From positions 1-44,364 of the forward strand of contig BHEP01000020.1 in the NCBI GenBank assembly GCA_003851245.1: a DNA stretch of 44,364 nt, read 5' to 3'. Both the position numbers and the translations under genes were made by a program. Source of the DNA: Bacteroidales bacterium (lineage in GTDB: Bacteria; Bacteroidota; Bacteroidia; Bacteroidales; Azobacteroidaceae). The notes below the pieces were generated by a model. The model saw only the letters and a list, made by a program, of their open reading frames with translations, was not told the DNA's origin and ran no database searches. Shown piece by piece: positions 34,201 to 44,364 of the stretch (its first letter is position 1; the number at the start of each line of letters is the position of its first letter).

Positions 34201-35487
34201 ATGGCCCTTCATTACATGTTCCAATATATCCCAAACAATGGGTTCCTTTCTATCTACTATCTTCTTTGCCGATTTCACTGTTTTTACTATGCCTCTGTCT
34301 ATCAACTTACGAATAACAAAGGGTTTGAACAATTCGGCAGCCATATTTTTAGGGATACCGCATTCGTGCATCTTCAAATTTGGTCCTACCACAATAACCG
34401 AACGGGCAGAGTAATCGACACGCTTACCCAATAGATTTTGACGAAAACGTCCCTGCTTTCCTTTCAAACTGTCGGAAAGAGATTTTAAGGGCCTATTGGC
34501 ATCGGTTTTTACAGCACTAGACTTCCTAGAGTTGTCGAATAAAGAATCTACCGACTCCTGAAGCATTCGCTTTTCATTACGCAAAATAACGTCGGGAGCT
34601 TTGATGTCTATCAATCGCTTCAAGCGGTTGTTGCGAATAATAACGCGGCGGTAAAGGTCGTTGAGGTCGGAAGTAGCAAAACGCCCTCCATCCAAAGGCA
34701 CCAAGGGGCGCAGTTCGGGGGGAATGACAGGTACTATTTTTACAATCATCCATTCAGGCTGGTTCTTTCCTTTTGAGGCACGGAAAGCTTCAACAACTTG
34801 AAGGCGCTTGAGAGCCTCGTTTTTCCTTTGCTGCGAGGTATCGTTACTTGCCTTGTGGCGTAAATCGTAGGATAGAGTATCCAAATCTAAGCGCGAAAGC
34901 AGATCAAAAAGTGCTTCAGCACCCATTTTTGCAATAAACTTATCCGGATCTGTATCTTCGAGCAACTGGTTTTCTTTTGGTAGGCTATCAAGAATATCTA
35001 AATACTCCTCTTCCGACAACAAATCATTGACTGATCTATCGCTTATAATTCCTGCCTGAATCACTACGTAACGCTCGTAATAAATCACAGAATCCAATTT
35101 TTTTGTTGGTAAGCCCAGCAAATACCCTATCTTATTGGGTAAGGAGCGAAAATACCATATATGAGCTACTGGAACAACCAAATGGATATGCCCCATGCGC
35201 TCTCTTCGCACTTTTTTCTCTGTCACTTCAACTCCACATCTATCACAAACGATACCCTTGTAGCGTATGCGTTTGTATTTGCCACAATGGCATTCGTAAT
35301 CCTTCACAGGACCAAAAATACGCTCGCAAAACAAGCCATCTCTCTCGGGCTTGTATGTGCGGTAGTTGATTGTTTCGGGTTTCAAAACCTCACCACTGGA
35401 ATTTCCCAATATTAAATCGGGTGATGCCAAACCAATAGATATTTTGGTGAAATTTGTTTTTATCTTATTCTCTTTTCTGAAAGCCAT
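31204..35487 (-). CDS. rpoC: DNA-directed RNA polymerase subunit beta'
   Basis: 1427 residues. The N-terminal zinc finger is [21 protein letters not shown] (about 68-88), the catalytic magnesium loop is [12 protein letters not shown], and the second zinc site is in [20 protein letters not shown]. With beta it forms the catalytic centre and DNA clamp of RNA polymerase. The gene starts 71 bp after rpoB and ends at a strong terminator. Length is typical for Bacteroidetes. No defects seen. Confidence 0.99.
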   Translation of the reverse strand: MAFRKENKIKTNFTKISIGLASPDLILGNSSGEVLKPETINYRTYKPERDGLFCERIFGPVKDYECHCGKYKRIRYKGIVCDRCGVEVTEKKVRRERMGHIHLVVPVAHIWYFRSLPNKIGYLLGLPTKKLDSVIYYERYVVIQAGIISDRSVNDLLSEEEYLDILDSLPKENQLLEDTDPDKFIAKMGAEALFDLLSRLDLDTLSYDLRHKASNDTSQQRKNEALKRLQVVEAFRASKGKNQPEWMIVKIVPVIPPELRPLVPLDGGRFATSDLNDLYRRVIIRNNRLKRLIDIKAPDVILRNEKRMLQESVDSLFDNSRKSSAVKTDANRPLKSLSDSLKGKQGRFRQNLLGKRVDYSARSVIVVGPNLKMHECGIPKNMAAELFKPFVIRKLIDRGIVKTVKSAKKIVDRKEPIVWDILEHVMKGHPVLLNRAPTLHRLGIQAFQPKMIEGKAIQLHPLACTAFNADFDGDQMAVHLPLGNDAVLEAQMLMLASHNILNPANGAPITVPSQDMVLGLYYITKIRPGAKGDGLVFYGPEEAIIAYNEGKVSIHAPIKIYVDDIDENRNIVNVMRETSVGRVMVNEIVPKEVGYINEVLSKKSLRDIIGDVIKVCGVAVTAQFLDEIKDLGFHMAFKGGLSFNLDDIIIPKEKEILVKEGYAEVETILSNYNMGFITFNERYNQIIDTWTHINSRLSGILMKQLIEDDQGFNSVYMMLDSGARGSKEQIRQLSGMRGLMAKPQKSGAGGGQIIENPILANFKEGLSVLEYFISTHGARKGLADTALKTADAGYLTRRLVDVSHDVIINEVDCGTLRGLVCTELKNNEEIIASLYERVLGRVSVHDVFHPISGDTIVEAGDEIDEDKAAIIQSSPIERVEIRSVLTCESKKGVCGKCYGRNLASGRMVQMGEAVGVIAAQSIGEPGTQLTLRTFHVGGIASNIATENKVVSKYEGVLEIDELRTVASIDTSGGSVQIVVSRLSELRIIDPKTKIVLNTHNIPYSSKLFFNSGDKVKKDDVIIEWDPFNAVIVSEVTGKIGFDSLIENVTFKVEFDDQTGLKEKIIIESRDKTKVPSAQILDEDGSVIRSYNLPVGAHIIKDDGDLIATGEVLVKIPRAVGKTGDITGGLPRVTELFEARNPSNPAVVSEIDGEVSFGKIKRGNREVLVTSKTGEFKTYMVQLSKQILVQENDFVRAGTPLSEGATTPSDILAISGPTAVQEYIVNEVQDVYRLQGVKINDKHFEVIVRQMMRKVEIIEPGDTRFLEQQLADKSSVMEENDRTWGKKVVIDSGDSPNLLPGQIVTARKLRDENSSLRRRDLKMVEVRDAIPATASQILQGITRAALQTTSFMSAASFQETTKVLNEAAINGKIDRLEGMKENVICGHLIPAGTGWRDYDKLIVASKDEIDKAPAHSASRNKSFATLKD

Positions 35488-35514
35488 ACTAAAGGTAATT
35501 ATGAATTATGAATC

Positions 35515-35546
35515 ATGGATTATCTGCCCAAAGGCAAATAATCCAT
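35515..35546 (-). other. Hairpin in the rpoB-rpoC intergenic gap
   Basis: ATGGATTAT (35515-35523) pairs with ATAATCCAT (35538-35546). After a one-base mismatch, TGCC pairs with GGCA around a CAAA loop. No T run follows, so it is not a terminator; an RNase site or a stabilising structure between the two coding regions is more likely. Confidence 0.6.
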
Positions 35547-35558
35547 ACTAAAAAGATC

Positions 35559-38500
35559 TTAATCGAGGGTCACATTCAAGGCCAAACCTTTCATCTCATG
35601 CAATAATACATTGAGTGATTCAGGTATGCCTGCTGGTGGCATAGGATCGCCCTTAACAATGGCTTCGTAAGCCTTGGAACGCCCTATTACATCATCTGAT
35701 TTGATGGTCAATATTTCTTGCAAAATATGTGAGGCCCCAAAGGCTTCAAGAGCCCAAACCTCCATCTCTCCAAAACGCTGACCTCCAAACTGAGCTTTAC
35801 CTCCCAATGGCTGTTGCGTAATCAAGGAATAAGGCCCTATCGAACGAGCGTGCATCTTGTCTTCAACCATGTGTCCTAATTTCAACATATAGATGACTCC
35901 TACCGTGGCTGGTTGATCAAAACGTTCGCCCGTACCTCCATCATAGAGATAAGTTTTTCCATATTGAGGAACTCCAGCCTTTTCAGTCCATTCGTTGAGG
36001 TCATCAATTGATGCTCCATCAAAGATAGGTGTAGCAAATTTCAATCCTAGATTTTTTCCTGCCCAGCCCAATACGGTCTCAAAAATCTGACCTAGGTTCA
36101 TACGCGAAGGCACCCCTAGCGGGTTAAGAACAATATCTACTGGCGTTCCATCTTCCAAGAAAGGCATATCCTCAGGTCGCACAATGCGCGAGACGATACC
36201 TTTATTTCCATGGCGGCCAGCCATCTTATCGCCAACTTGCAATTTCCTTTTCTTGGCTATATAAACTTTAGCCATTTGTATTATTCCTGTTGGCAACTCG
36301 TCACCAATGGTGAGATCAAACTTCTGACGTTTTAGCTCGCTATCGTATTCCTTAAATTTCTTTAAGTAGTTGACGATAACATCCCTTATCATTTCGTTTT
36401 TTACAGGGTCTACTGTCCATTTGCTTACTTGCACAGCATTGTAGTCGAGCTTAATCAAGTCTGTTGGTGTAAACTTAATGCCCTTAGGTATTAAGTCTGT
36501 ATTCATAAAGTCTTTGACTCCTTGCGAAGTCTTTCCTTGTGTTAATACCAAGAGCTTCTGAATCAATGTATCTTTTAGTCCCTGAGTTTTTATCTCAAAC
36601 GCATCATCCAATTTGGGCAACAAAGCCTTGTCTGTCAATTTTGACTTCCTTTTCTTTACAGCCTTTGAAAACAAACTTGTTCTTACAACAACTCCTCTTA
36701 GTGAGGGTGTTGCCTTTAGCGAGGCATCTTTTACATCACCAGCCTTATCACCAAAGATAGCCCTCAAAAGCTTCTCTTCAGGCGAAGGGTCTGACTCTCC
36801 CTTTGGAGTAATTTTGCCGATAAGAATATCTCCTGGCTCAACTCTTGCTCCTACCCTAATGATGCCATTTTCATCCAAATCTTTGGTGGCTTCCTCACTA
36901 ACGTTGGGTATGTCGGAAGTCAACTCCTCAACCCCACGCTTGGTCTCTCTTACTTCAAGAATGTATTCGTCTACATGCACCGAGGTAAAAACATCCTCGC
37001 TCACTACACGTTCGTTGATTACTATGGCATCCTCAAAATTATACCCCTTCCAAGGCATGAAAGCAACCATTAAGTTTTTTCCTAGGGCCAATTCTCCCTG
37101 TTGAGTGGAATATCCTTCGGTAAGCATCTGACCTTCAAACACCATATCGCCCTTTCGGCATATTGGCCTTAAGTCGATCACTGTATTCTGGTTTGTTTTT
37201 CTAAACTTAGGAATTTTGTAAGATTTTATATTGCTATCAAAACTCACAAATTCCTTATCTTCATCTCTGTTGTAAGAAATGTCAATACGGGAAGCATCAA
37301 CATAAATTACTACCCCATCGCCCTCAGCAGTCACTTGCGAACGAGAATCTTGTATGAGCTGACCTTCCAAACCTGTTCCCACAACTGGGGAATCAGAAAT
37401 TAGTAAGGGCACCGCCTGACGCATCATATTAGAGCCCATCAAGGCGCGGTTTGCATCGTCATGCTCTAAGAAGGGTATCAAGGAGGCTGCAATAGAGGCT
37501 ATCTGTGTAGGAGATACATCCATCAATTCTACCTGAGAGGGTTCTACAAGAGGATAATCAGCACCTTGTCTAGCCTTAACTTTAGAACGTATAAAAAATC
37601 CATCTTCATTCAATGGAGCATTTCCCTGAGCTATAATTTTATCTTCCTCTTCTTCGGCCGTCAAATAAACAATACCCTCTTCAGTAACATCTACCTTTGC
37701 ATCTTTAACCGTGCGATAGGGAGTTTCTATAAAACCTAGGTTGTTGATTTTGGCATATACACAAAGGGAGGAAATCAATCCAATATTTGGGCCTTCGGGG
37801 GTTTCGATAGGACAAAGTCGTCCGTAGTGGGTAAAATGCACATCTCGCACCTCAAAACCAGCTCTTTCTCTCGAAAGTCCACCTGGCCCCAAGGCCGACA
37901 TACGTCGCTTGTGTGTTATTTCGGCCAATGGATTCGTTTGATCCATAAATTGTGATAGGGCATTCGTTCCGAAGAATGAATTTACTACCGAAGAAATTGT
38001 TTTTGCATTGATAAGGTCAATGGGCGTAAATACCTCATTGTCTCTAACATTCATGCGTTCGCGAATTGTTCTTGCCATACGAGCAAGCCCAACACCAAAC
38101 TGGTTATATAATTGTTCGCCAACAGTACGAACACGACGGTTGCTGAGGTGGTCGATGTCGTCAATATTGGCTTTGGAATTAATCAATTCTATTAGATACT
38201 TGATGATTTCAATGATGTCTTCTTTGGTCAATACCTTAACATCAATACCAGTCGTAAGATTCAATTTTTTATTGATTCTATAACGCCCTACCTCACCAAG
38301 ATCATATCTTTTTTCGGAGAAAAATAAGTTGTGAATAACTTCTCTCGCACTAGCATCATCGGCAGGATCTGCATTGCGCAGCTGACGATAAATATAAACC
38401 ACAGCATCTCGTTCAGAGTTGCTAGGGTCTTTTTGTAATGTATTGTAAATAATTGCATAGTCCGAAAGATTTTGATCTTCCCTATGCAACAATATATGCT

Positions 38501-39371
38501 GAACTCCAGAGCCAAGAATTTCGTCCAAATGATTTTGCTCCAGAACAACTTCTCTGTCAATAATTACTTCATTGCGCTCTATAGATACTACTTCGCCAGT
38601 ATCTTCGTCAACGAAATCTTCTACCCAAGTTTTCAAAACCCTAGCAGCAAGTTTCCTTCCAATAATTTTAGCTAAGTTGGTCTTGTTTACCTTAATCTCT
38701 TCGGCTAAGTTGAATATTTCAAGAATATCTTTGTCACTCTCAAAGCCAATTGCTCTTAGCAGAGTGGTTACTGGCAATTTTTTCTTCCTATCAATGTAGG
38801 CATACATGACATTATTAATATCTGTAGCAAATTCTATCCACGAACCCTTAAAAGGAATAATTCGAGCCGAATATAGCTTTGTGCCATTGGTGTGCGTGCT
38901 CTGTCCAAAGAACACTCCAGGCGATCTATGCAGTTGGGAAACCACAACACGCTCAGCCCCATTGATGACAAAAGTTCCTTTTTCTGTCATATAAGGAATA
39001 GGACCTAAATATACGTCCTGAACAACTGTATCGAAATCCTCATGATCGGGATCGGTACAGTACAATTTTAATTTTGCTTTTAAAGGTACGCTATAAGTGA
39101 GCCCCCTTTCAACACACTCATCAATTGCATAACGAGGAGGATCAATATAATAATCTAAGAACTCTAAAACAAAATTATTACGGGTATCTGCTATGGGAAA
39201 ATTTTCTGCAAAAACCTTAAACAAACCCTCATTTTTCCTTTTTTCGGGAGGGGTATCTAACTGAAGAAAGTCTTGGAATGACTTCAATTGCACACCAAGA
39301 AAATCCGGATATGGATATGGATTCTTAATGGAGGCAAAGTTAACTCTTTGATTATTAATTGTTGAAGACAT
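35559..39371 (-). CDS. rpoB: DNA-directed RNA polymerase subunit beta
   Basis: 1270 residues starting [20 protein letters not shown]. Conserved beta blocks are visible: the rifampicin-pocket region [40 protein letters not shown], and near the C-terminus [12 protein letters not shown] and [24 protein letters not shown]. The pocket shows the normal sensitive-type residues by eye. It is preceded by rplL with an attenuator-like hairpin in between, and followed by rpoC. Confidence 0.99.
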   Translation of the reverse strand: MSSTINNQRVNFASIKNPYPYPDFLGVQLKSFQDFLQLDTPPEKRKNEGLFKVFAENFPIADTRNNFVLEFLDYYIDPPRYAIDECVERGLTYSVPLKAKLKLYCTDPDHEDFDTVVQDVYLGPIPYMTEKGTFVINGAERVVVSQLHRSPGVFFGQSTHTNGTKLYSARIIPFKGSWIEFATDINNVMYAYIDRKKKLPVTTLLRAIGFESDKDILEIFNLAEEIKVNKTNLAKIIGRKLAARVLKTWVEDFVDEDTGEVVSIERNEVIIDREVVLEQNHLDEILGSGVQHILLHREDQNLSDYAIIYNTLQKDPSNSERDAVVYIYRQLRNADPADDASAREVIHNLFFSEKRYDLGEVGRYRINKKLNLTTGIDVKVLTKEDIIEIIKYLIELINSKANIDDIDHLSNRRVRTVGEQLYNQFGVGLARMARTIRERMNVRDNEVFTPIDLINAKTISSVVNSFFGTNALSQFMDQTNPLAEITHKRRMSALGPGGLSRERAGFEVRDVHFTHYGRLCPIETPEGPNIGLISSLCVYAKINNLGFIETPYRTVKDAKVDVTEEGIVYLTAEEEEDKIIAQGNAPLNEDGFFIRSKVKARQGADYPLVEPSQVELMDVSPTQIASIAASLIPFLEHDDANRALMGSNMMRQAVPLLISDSPVVGTGLEGQLIQDSRSQVTAEGDGVVIYVDASRIDISYNRDEDKEFVSFDSNIKSYKIPKFRKTNQNTVIDLRPICRKGDMVFEGQMLTEGYSTQQGELALGKNLMVAFMPWKGYNFEDAIVINERVVSEDVFTSVHVDEYILEVRETKRGVEELTSDIPNVSEEATKDLDENGIIRVGARVEPGDILIGKITPKGESDPSPEEKLLRAIFGDKAGDVKDASLKATPSLRGVVVRTSLFSKAVKKRKSKLTDKALLPKLDDAFEIKTQGLKDTLIQKLLVLTQGKTSQGVKDFMNTDLIPKGIKFTPTDLIKLDYNAVQVSKWTVDPVKNEMIRDVIVNYLKKFKEYDSELKRQKFDLTIGDELPTGIIQMAKVYIAKKRKLQVGDKMAGRHGNKGIVSRIVRPEDMPFLEDGTPVDIVLNPLGVPSRMNLGQIFETVLGWAGKNLGLKFATPIFDGASIDDLNEWTEKAGVPQYGKTYLYDGGTGERFDQPATVGVIYMLKLGHMVEDKMHARSIGPYSLITQQPLGGKAQFGGQRFGEMEVWALEAFGASHILQEILTIKSDDVIGRSKAYEAIVKGDPMPPAGIPESLNVLLHEMKGLALNVTLD

Positions 39372-39409
39372 CTTTTGCTGGATTTTGAACTTGTTTATAT
39401 AAGAGACAC

Positions 39410-39449
39410 AAAAAGGTTAAGAACCTTCTGTCAAAGAAGATTCCTAACC
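39410..39449 (-). terminator. Attenuator-like hairpin between rplL and rpoB
   Basis: Minus strand: a 15-bp stem (39449-39435 with 39429-39415, two G-U pairs) around a 5-nt loop, followed by five T (39414-39410). It lies 21 bp after the rplL stop and about 40 bp before rpoB. Position matches the partial terminator known between rplL and rpoB in Escherichia coli. Confidence 0.75.
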
Positions 39450-39470
39450 ATAACCTAAAACTAGGATTTA

Positions 39471-39848
39471 TTACTTAAGTTCAACCTGAGCTCCAGCTTC
39501 TTCTAGTTGTTTTTTCAAAGCATTTGCTTCGTCTTTAGCTACACCTTCTTTGATGTTGCTAGGAGCTCCGTCTACTAAATCTTTGGCTTCTTTAAGCCCA
39601 AGACCTGTCAATTCTTTTACCAATTTTACAATTGCTAGTTTATTAGCACCTATCTCTTTCAATACTACATCGAAAGAAGTTTTTTCTTCTGCAGCAACAG
39701 CATCACCGCCAGCAGCTGGTCCGGCTACAGCAACAGCTGCAGCAGCTGGCTCAATTCCGTACTCGTCTTTTAGGATAGTTGCTAGTTCGCTTACTTCTTT
39801 TACTGTCAAGTTTACTAATTGTTCAGCAATTGCTTTCAAATCTGCCAT
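39471..39848 (-). CDS. rplL: 50S ribosomal protein L7/L12
   Basis: 125 residues. N-terminal dimerisation helices (1-33), an Ala/Gly-rich hinge ([21 protein letters not shown], about 34-55) and the C-terminal factor-binding domain with [20 protein letters not shown] and [14 protein letters not shown]. It forms the stalk that recruits elongation factors. It is 38 bp after rplJ. Confidence 0.98.
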   Translation of the reverse strand: MADLKAIAEQLVNLTVKEVSELATILKDEYGIEPAAAAVAVAGPAAGGDAVAAEEKTSFDVVLKEIGANKLAIVKLVKELTGLGLKEAKDLVDGAPSNIKEGVAKDEANALKKQLEEAGAQVELK

Positions 39849-39886
39849 TTTTTTGTATGAATTAAATGTTTATTAATCTATTGAAT

Positions 39887-40402
39887 TTATTTTTTTGATA
39901 AGGTCTCTAGCACTCCATGAATGGTTTGACCTCCTGATTGTAGAGCCGAAATAACGTTCTTGGCGGGCGATTGCAATAGCATGATAACCTCACCAATCAA
40001 TTCTTCTTTACTCTTAATATTTACAAGCGCATCTAAGTGCTCTGCACCAATATAAAAACTTTCTTGGGCATAAGCGGCCTTTAGCTGAGGAATGCCTGTT
40101 GCTTTTCCGGTAGTCTTGATTAGCTTTGCTGGCAAACTGGCTACGTTCGTAAACATAACCGCAGTATTACCTACCAAGCATTCGTCAAGCGAGGAAAAAT
40201 CTCCTTCAACATTTTCCAAGGCTTTTTTTAGAAGAGTGTTTTTTACAACCACCAATTTGATGTCTTGCTTGTGACACTCTGCTCGCAGTTGACTTGTTTT
40301 TTCTGCATTTAATCCAGCAATATTTACCAAATAAAAATGCGCATACTCACCAATAGTTGAGCCTAATTGTTCTATAACAGCTATTTTATTTTCCTTTCTC
40401 AT
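39887..40402 (-). CDS. rplJ: 50S ribosomal protein L10
   Basis: 171 residues starting MRKENKIAVIEQLGSTIGEY. The N-terminal rRNA-binding domain contains VVKNTLLKKAL; the C-terminal helix binds L7/L12 dimers. It is 12 bp after rplA, too close for a separate long leader, so the L10 autoregulatory site, if present, must lie within or before rplA. Confidence 0.97.
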   Translation of the reverse strand: MRKENKIAVIEQLGSTIGEYAHFYLVNIAGLNAEKTSQLRAECHKQDIKLVVVKNTLLKKALENVEGDFSSLDECLVGNTAVMFTNVASLPAKLIKTTGKATGIPQLKAAYAQESFYIGAEHLDALVNIKSKEELIGEVIMLLQSPAKNVISALQSGGQTIHGVLETLSKK

Positions 40403-40414
40403 CTTTCAAATATT

Positions 40415-41113
40415 TTAATTTTCATCCAGTGATTTCGGGTCAATTTTGATACCCGGACTCATAGTACTTGAAAGAAAAATACTCTTAATATAGATTCCTT
40501 TAGCAGCACTTGGCTTCAATTTATTTATTGTTGCCAAAAATTCTTTAGCATTCTCTCTTATCTGATCTTCGGAAAAAGATACCTTACCAACTGCCGTGTG
40601 CACTATTCCTGCCTTGTCAACCTTAAAATCAATTTTTCCTTGCTTGACTTCTTTGACAGCAGTAGCCACATCATTAGTTACAGTACCACTCTTTGGATTA
40701 GGCATCAAGCCTCTAGGTCCTAATACACGACCCAAAGCACCTATCTTACCCATGATGGCTGGCATAGTGATGATTACATCAATATCAGTCCATCCTCCCT
40801 TAATCTTTTCAATATATTCGTCAAGTCCCACATGATCAGCTCCTGCCTCTTTCGCTGCAGCTTCTAAATCGGGAGTACATAATACTAAAACTCTTATTTC
40901 TTTTCCTGTTCCATGTGGCAAAGAAACAACACCTCTCACCATTTGGTTAGCTTTCCTAGGATCAACACCTAGCCTAACATCAACATCAACAGAGGCATCA
41001 AACTTCACTGAAGTAATTTCCTTCACCAAAGCTGAAGCATCTTTGAGAGAATAAAGTTTCTCTGAATCTACTTTGCCGAAAGCTAACTTCTGTTTTTTTG
41101 TAAGTTTACTCAT
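40415..41113 (-). CDS. rplA: 50S ribosomal protein L1
   Basis: 232 residues. The signature [16 protein letters not shown] is present, as are the [20 protein letters not shown] and [17 protein letters not shown] segments. L1 forms the mobile stalk at the ribosomal exit site and usually represses its own operon. It lies 12 bp after rplK. Confidence 0.98.
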   Translation of the reverse strand: MSKLTKKQKLAFGKVDSEKLYSLKDASALVKEITSVKFDASVDVDVRLGVDPRKANQMVRGVVSLPHGTGKEIRVLVLCTPDLEAAAKEAGADHVGLDEYIEKIKGGWTDIDVIITMPAIMGKIGALGRVLGPRGLMPNPKSGTVTNDVATAVKEVKQGKIDFKVDKAGIVHTAVGKVSFSEDQIRENAKEFLATINKLKPSAAKGIYIKSIFLSSTMSPGIKIDPKSLDEN

Positions 41114-41125
41114 TTTAAAAGAAGT

Positions 41126-41569
41126 TTAATTAGTTACAGGGAATGCCCCTTTTACTGATATACCCATGCTTCTAGCTGTTCCTGCAACTATTTTCATAGC
41201 TGATTCTTGGCTAAAGCAGTTCAAATCTACCATCTTATCATCAGCAATTGTCCTCACCTGATCCCAAGATATTTCTGCTACCTTGTTTCTGTTAGGTTCT
41301 GCCGATCCGCTCTTTAGCTTTGTTATTTCTAACAATTGTATTGCTACTGGCGGCGTTTTGACAATAAAATCGAACGATTTATCAGCATAATATGTTATTA
41401 CAACCGGCAATATTTTTCCTGCTTTGTCTTGAGTTCTGGCATTAAATTGCTTGCAAAACTCCATAATATTAATACCCTTAGAACCCAATGCAGGCCCTAC
41501 AGGGGGAGAAGGATTTGCAGCTCCTCCTTTAATCTGCAACTTTAGTTGCCCAGCAATTTCCTTAGCCAT
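41126..41569 (-). CDS. rplK: 50S ribosomal protein L11
   Basis: 147 residues from the ATG at 41569 ([20 protein letters not shown]). The frame extends 19 codons upstream, but the family always begins at this point. It contains [25 protein letters not shown] and the C-terminal rRNA-binding part ending [14 protein letters not shown]11 supports the GTPase-associated centre. It is 75 bp after nusG. Confidence 0.97.
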   Translation of the reverse strand: MAKEIAGQLKLQIKGGAANPSPPVGPALGSKGINIMEFCKQFNARTQDKAGKILPVVITYYADKSFDFIVKTPPVAIQLLEITKLKSGSAEPNRNKVAEISWDQVRTIADDKMVDLNCFSQESAMKIVAGTARSMGISVKGAFPVTN

Positions 41570-41644
41570 TTTTAATAATAAATTTAATTTTATTGATACT
41601 CCAATAACGAAAATACGATTTAGCAAGCGTAACCTTTACCAAAC

Positions 41645-42184
41645 CTATTCTTTTTCTACTTGTAAGTAGCCCAACTCCAAAGGAGTTTTTCTACCAAAAA
41701 TCTTTACCATCACTTTAAGTTTCTTTTTTTCTGCATTCACCTCTTCGATGACTCCATGAAAACCACTAAAAGGACCGTAAGCAACTTTTATGGTGTCGCC
41801 AACATAGAAGTCTACATCAATCTCGCCTGTTAGCTCCTGCAATTCATCGACTTTGCCGAGAATCCTATCAACCTCCGATTGACGTAAAGGAACAGGCTTG
41901 CCTCCACCTAAAAAGCCAATAACGAAATTAACATTTTTTAAGAAGTGCATTACTTCACCTACCAAAGCTGCTTCTATGATAATATACCCCGGAAGGTATG
42001 CTCTCTCTTTCAGCACTTTTTTGCCGTTTCTTACGGTAAAAACTTTCTCTGTAGGAATAAGTATTTGAGAGATGTAATCTGTCAATCCTGCATTCTTTAT
42101 TTCAGCCTCAAGATATTCTTTAACTTTATTTTCCTTCCCACTTACAGCACGAAGGACGTAAAATTTCTTTTCAATGTCAGACAT
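41645..42184 (-). CDS. nusG: Transcription elongation/antitermination factor NusG
   Basis: 179 residues. The NGN domain is about 8-110 (FYVLRAVSGKENKVKEYLE, RAYLPGYIIIEAAL, VIGFLGGGKPVPL); the KOW domain is about 125-175 (VGDTIKVAYGPFSGFHGVIEEVN). It binds RNA polymerase to influence pausing and couples to ribosome or Rho. It follows secE by 6 bp. Confidence 0.97.
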   Translation of the reverse strand: MSDIEKKFYVLRAVSGKENKVKEYLEAEIKNAGLTDYISQILIPTEKVFTVRNGKKVLKERAYLPGYIIIEAALVGEVMHFLKNVNFVIGFLGGGKPVPLRQSEVDRILGKVDELQELTGEIDVDFYVGDTIKVAYGPFSGFHGVIEEVNAEKKKLKVMVKIFGRKTPLELGYLQVEKE

Positions 42185-42190
42185 GCTTTA

Positions 42191-42385
42191 TTAAAAGAAA
42201 TTTCCGTAAAAAAGTTTAATCATATTCTCAAAACCTAAGTCGATTACAAACACAATAGCAGACATGATAAGGGAAGCTACCAAAACTACAACTGCACTGT
42301 TCGACAATTCTGCCCTAGTGGGCCACGACACCTTATATACAAGTTCGTTATAAGATTCTTTAATATAAGTAATTATCTTTTTCAT
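42191..42385 (-). CDS. secE: Preprotein translocase subunit SecE
   Basis: 64 residues, the short single-span form. A cytoplasmic amphipathic part with YKVSWPTRAELSNS, the conserved SecE motif, is followed by one membrane helix (about 30-50, AVVVLVASLIMSAIVFVIDL). It clamps SecY in the Sec translocon. It lies between tRNA-Trp and nusG. Confidence 0.96.
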   Translation of the reverse strand: MKKIITYIKESYNELVYKVSWPTRAELSNSAVVVLVASLIMSAIVFVIDLGFENMIKLFYGNFF

Positions 42386-42408
42386 CTAATTTATAGATTT
42401 TTTTTTAG

Positions 42409-42481
42409 CACGGGTCGAGAGACTCGAACTCCCGACACCTGGTTTTGGAGACCAGTGCTCTACCAACTGAGCTAGACCCGT
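42409..42481 (-). tRNA. tRNA-Trp (anticodon CCA)
   Basis: 73 nt. Acceptor ACGGGTC/GACCCGT, a D arm with AGCTCAGTTGG, anticodon stem CTGGT/ACCAG around CTCCAAA, and a GTTCGAGTC T loop region. CCA is not encoded. It is placed between tuf and secE. Confidence 0.97.
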
Positions 42482-42510
42482 AAATAATAATTGTGAATAC
42501 TGTAAATTTG

Positions 42511-42553
42511 AAATTTAAAATTTGAGAGGAATTATTTCAGTCCTCTCAAATTT
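42511..42553 (-). terminator. Intrinsic terminator after tuf
   Basis: A perfect 13-bp inverted repeat, AAATTTGAGAGGA with TCCTCTCAAATTT, around a 10-nt loop. It lies 15 bp after the tuf stop and runs into a T-rich stretch. A strong hairpin, though the T run is short; it could also work on the plus strand. Confidence 0.8.
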
Positions 42554-42567
42554 ATAATATATCAAAT

Positions 42568-43755
42568 TTATTCGATGATTTCTGTGATCTGTCCAGCTCC
42601 AACTGTTCTACCTCCTTCACGGATAGCAAAACGAAGTCCTTCGCTACATGCTACAGGGTAAATCAATTCTACTAAGATAGATACGTTATCACCAGGCATT
42701 ACCATTTCTGTTCCTTCTGGAAGAGTAATCTCTCCAGTTACGTCAAGCGTACGAATATAAAACTGTGGACGGTATTTGTTGTGGAATGGTGTGTGACGAC
42801 CTCCTTCTTCTTTCTTCAAGATATAAACCTCAGCCTTAACTTTTGTGTGAGGAGTAATTTTTCCTGGGTGAGTGATAACCATACCACGCTTGATATCATC
42901 TTTATCAACACCACGAAGCAACAATCCTACGTTGTCACCAGCTTGTCCGTCATCAAGTATCTTGCGGAACATTTCAACACCAGTAACAACTGATTTTCTT
43001 CCTTCAGCTCCAAGACCAATAATTTGAACCTCTTCGCCAGTATGTATTTTACCTGTTTCGATACGACCAGTAGCAACTGTTCCACGACCAGTAATAGAGA
43101 ATACGTCTTCAACAGGCATCAAAAATGGCTTATCTACATCGCGTGGAGGTAGTGGAATCCAGGTATCGACAGCTTCCATCAATTCAAGAATTTTTTCTTC
43201 CCACTGAGGTATACCGTTGAGTCCTCCCAAGGCAGAACCTTGAATGAAAGGAGTGTTATCTCCATCAAATTGATAGAAAGAAAGCAATTCTCTCATTTCC
43301 ATTTCAACCAATTCCAACATCTCAGCATCTTCAACAATGTCGCATTTGTTCATAAATACAACAAGTTTAGGTACATTTACCTGGCGAGCCAAAAGAATGT
43401 GTTCGCGAGTTTGAGGCATAGGACCATCAGTTGCAGCAACTACAATGATAGCACCATCCATTTGAGCAGCACCTGTAACCATGTTCTTTACGTAGTCGGC
43501 GTGACCTGGACAGTCTACGTGAGCATAGTGACGATTAGCTGTTTCGTATTCTACGTGAGATGTATTAATGGTAATACCTCTTTCTTTTTCTTCTGGAGCA
43601 TTGTCAATCTGATCGAATGACTTTGTCTCACAAAAACCCTTTTTTGACAATACTGCTGTAATAGCAGCTGTCAAAGTAGTTTTACCGTGGTCTACGTGAC
43701 CAATTGTTCCGATGTTAACGTGGGGTTTCGACCGGTTAAAATGTTCTTTTGCCAT
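42568..43755 (-). CDS. tuf: Translation elongation factor Tu
   Basis: 395 residues with all GTPase motifs: GHVDHGKTT (P loop), the switch region [24 protein letters not shown], and NKCD for guanine. Domains 2 and 3 complete it. It delivers aminoacyl-tRNA to the ribosome. It lies downstream of four tRNA genes, and a terminator separates it from tRNA-Trp. Confidence 0.99.
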   Translation of the reverse strand: MAKEHFNRSKPHVNIGTIGHVDHGKTTLTAAITAVLSKKGFCETKSFDQIDNAPEEKERGITINTSHVEYETANRHYAHVDCPGHADYVKNMVTGAAQMDGAIIVVAATDGPMPQTREHILLARQVNVPKLVVFMNKCDIVEDAEMLELVEMEMRELLSFYQFDGDNTPFIQGSALGGLNGIPQWEEKILELMEAVDTWIPLPPRDVDKPFLMPVEDVFSITGRGTVATGRIETGKIHTGEEVQIIGLGAEGRKSVVTGVEMFRKILDDGQAGDNVGLLLRGVDKDDIKRGMVITHPGKITPHTKVKAEVYILKKEEGGRHTPFHNKYRPQFYIRTLDVTGEITLPEGTEMVMPGDNVSILVELIYPVACSEGLRFAIREGGRTVGAGQITEIIE

Positions 43756-43882
43756 AATTAAATGATCTTTATATATTTGTTAATGATTTCCTATTATTTA
43801 TTATAAATTACTTATTCTCTAAACACTTCAAAAAAAAATTAAATAATTCGTAATTTACAATTCGTAATTATTTCTTTTATCG

Positions 43883-43954
<72 letters not shown>

Positions 43955-43959
43955 AAAAG

Positions 43960-44032
43960 AGCGAAAGACGGGGCTCAAACCCGCGACCCTCAGCTTGGAA
44001 GGCTAATGCTCTATCAACTGAGCTACTTTCGC
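43960..44032 (-). tRNA. tRNA-Gly (anticodon TCC)
   Basis: 73 nt. Acceptor GCGAAAG/CTTTCGC is perfect. Anticodon loop CTTCCAA is flanked by TTAGC/GCTGA. Separated from tRNA-Thr by 5 bp, so they are co-transcribed. Confidence 0.96.
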
Positions 44033-44109
44033 AATTAAATCTTTACAACTTATATTTGACAAATTTACAAATGCAAACTTTACAAAAAAAATTGAAAGAC
44101 CATAACTTG

Positions 44110-44192
44110 TGGGCAGTGGAGGATTCGAACCTCCGAAGACGTAAGTCAACTGAGTTACAGTCAGTCCCATTTGGCCACTTTGGTAACTGCCC
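44110..44192 (-). tRNA. tRNA-Tyr (anticodon GTA)
   Basis: 83 nt, a class II tRNA with a long variable arm. Acceptor GGGCAGT/ACTGCCC is perfect. Anticodon stem ACTGA/TCAGT encloses CTGTAAC. Confidence 0.95.
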
Positions 44193-44329
44193 TTTTATTC
44201 TATACTTTTATTCTATACTTTTATTGCCTAGTTACATAAGCATTCACTATTTCTAAAAAATACCAACAAACACGCTTGTTTGCTAAAAGCATAAATAAAA
44301 CTCCTCTTTCAAAAACAAAATCTCTTTTG

Positions 44330-44364
44330 AGCCTCTTGTCGGATTCGAACCAACGACCCCGAGA
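44330..44364 (-). tRNA. tRNA 3' part, probably tRNA-Thr (TGT), cut by the window edge
   Basis: The T arm (GTTGG, TTCGAAT, CCGAC) and 3' acceptor strand AAGAGGC with discriminator T are visible. The anticodon is outside the window. tRNA-Thr(TGT) is expected because the order Thr-Tyr-Gly-Thr-tuf is conserved even in Escherichia coli (thrU-tyrU-glyT-thrT-tufB). Confidence 0.8.

Noticed and set aside
36613..37104. 163-codon plus-strand frame inside rpoB
   Set aside because: It is antisense to highly conserved rpoB codons and resembles no protein.
42511..42553. TAAATTTG boxes in the tuf-tRNA-Trp gap as promoters of secE-nusG
   Set aside because: They arise from the A+T-rich terminator arms and have no TTTG at the correct spacing, so no promoter is called.

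Overview
The window reads as chromosome of a Bacteroidota, probably Bacteroidales. Supporting signs are two SusC/SusD outer-membrane glycan uptake pairs, an ECF sigma/FecR pair driving an STN-bearing SusC, and many lipoproteins with short signal peptides. Promoter-like TTTG / TAnnTTTG elements of the Bacteroides sigma-ABfr type replace -35/-10 boxes. The order tRNA-Thr, Tyr, Gly, Thr, tuf, tRNA-Trp, secE, nusG, rplKAJL, rpoBC is consistent with this. Species cannot be named from sequence alone.

Layout. (1) 1-3015, plus strand: the 3' part of a GH95 alpha-L-fucosidase-like enzyme, then a secreted Gfo/Idh/MocA oxidoreductase. (2) 3016-3580: a gene graveyard between convergent units, with a frameshifted lipoprotein relic, a perfect 31-bp palindrome and a tandem repeat. 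(3) 3581-11306, minus strand: ECF sigma, FecR anti-sigma, STN-SusC, SusD and DUF3823 lipoprotein, a trans-envelope-regulated uptake unit. (4) 11525-17563, minus: an operon of AGE/RenBP-type 2-epimerase, GH92 alpha-mannosidase, DUF4434 Tat lipoprotein and sugar-porter MFS, with a ROK repressor (17774-19015) behind it. Regions 3 and 4 together look like one polysaccharide utilisation locus for a mannose-containing, possibly host-type, glycan. (5) 19016-19649: a fragment of a DUF5692 membrane protein and hairpins. (6) 19650-27674, minus: a compact starch system, susC-susD-susE-GH13 (SusA-type). (7) 27675-28107: promoter region plus fossils. (8) 28108-29607: a secreted fibre with adhesin-head repeats and an S74 self-cleaving chaperone. 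(9) 29608-30237: an IS3-family transposase relic. (10) 30238-31023: a lipoprotein beta-carbonic anhydrase. (11) 31204-44364, minus: the rpoC-rpoB-rplL-rplJ-rplA-rplK-nusG-secE cluster, tRNA-Trp, tuf and a four-tRNA cluster, running off the window.

How it works together: SusC/D pairs import oligosaccharides. GH92 trims mannose from them, the MFS carrier moves a sugar into the cytoplasm, and the epimerase interconverts GlcNAc and ManNAc type sugars. Control is probably split between ECF/FecR (outer-membrane signal) and ROK (cytoplasmic sugar). The starch unit feeds maltooligosaccharides to a periplasmic GH13.

The least ordinary material is between the genes. Two short dispersed repeats flank regulatory regions of different operons, and one of them forms the last codons of the carbonic anhydrase. 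There are at least four decayed gene fragments. Clear hairpins sit at the rplL-rpoB, rpoB-rpoC, rpoC-end and tuf-end junctions. No CRISPR array, rRNA, phage module or intact IS is seen.
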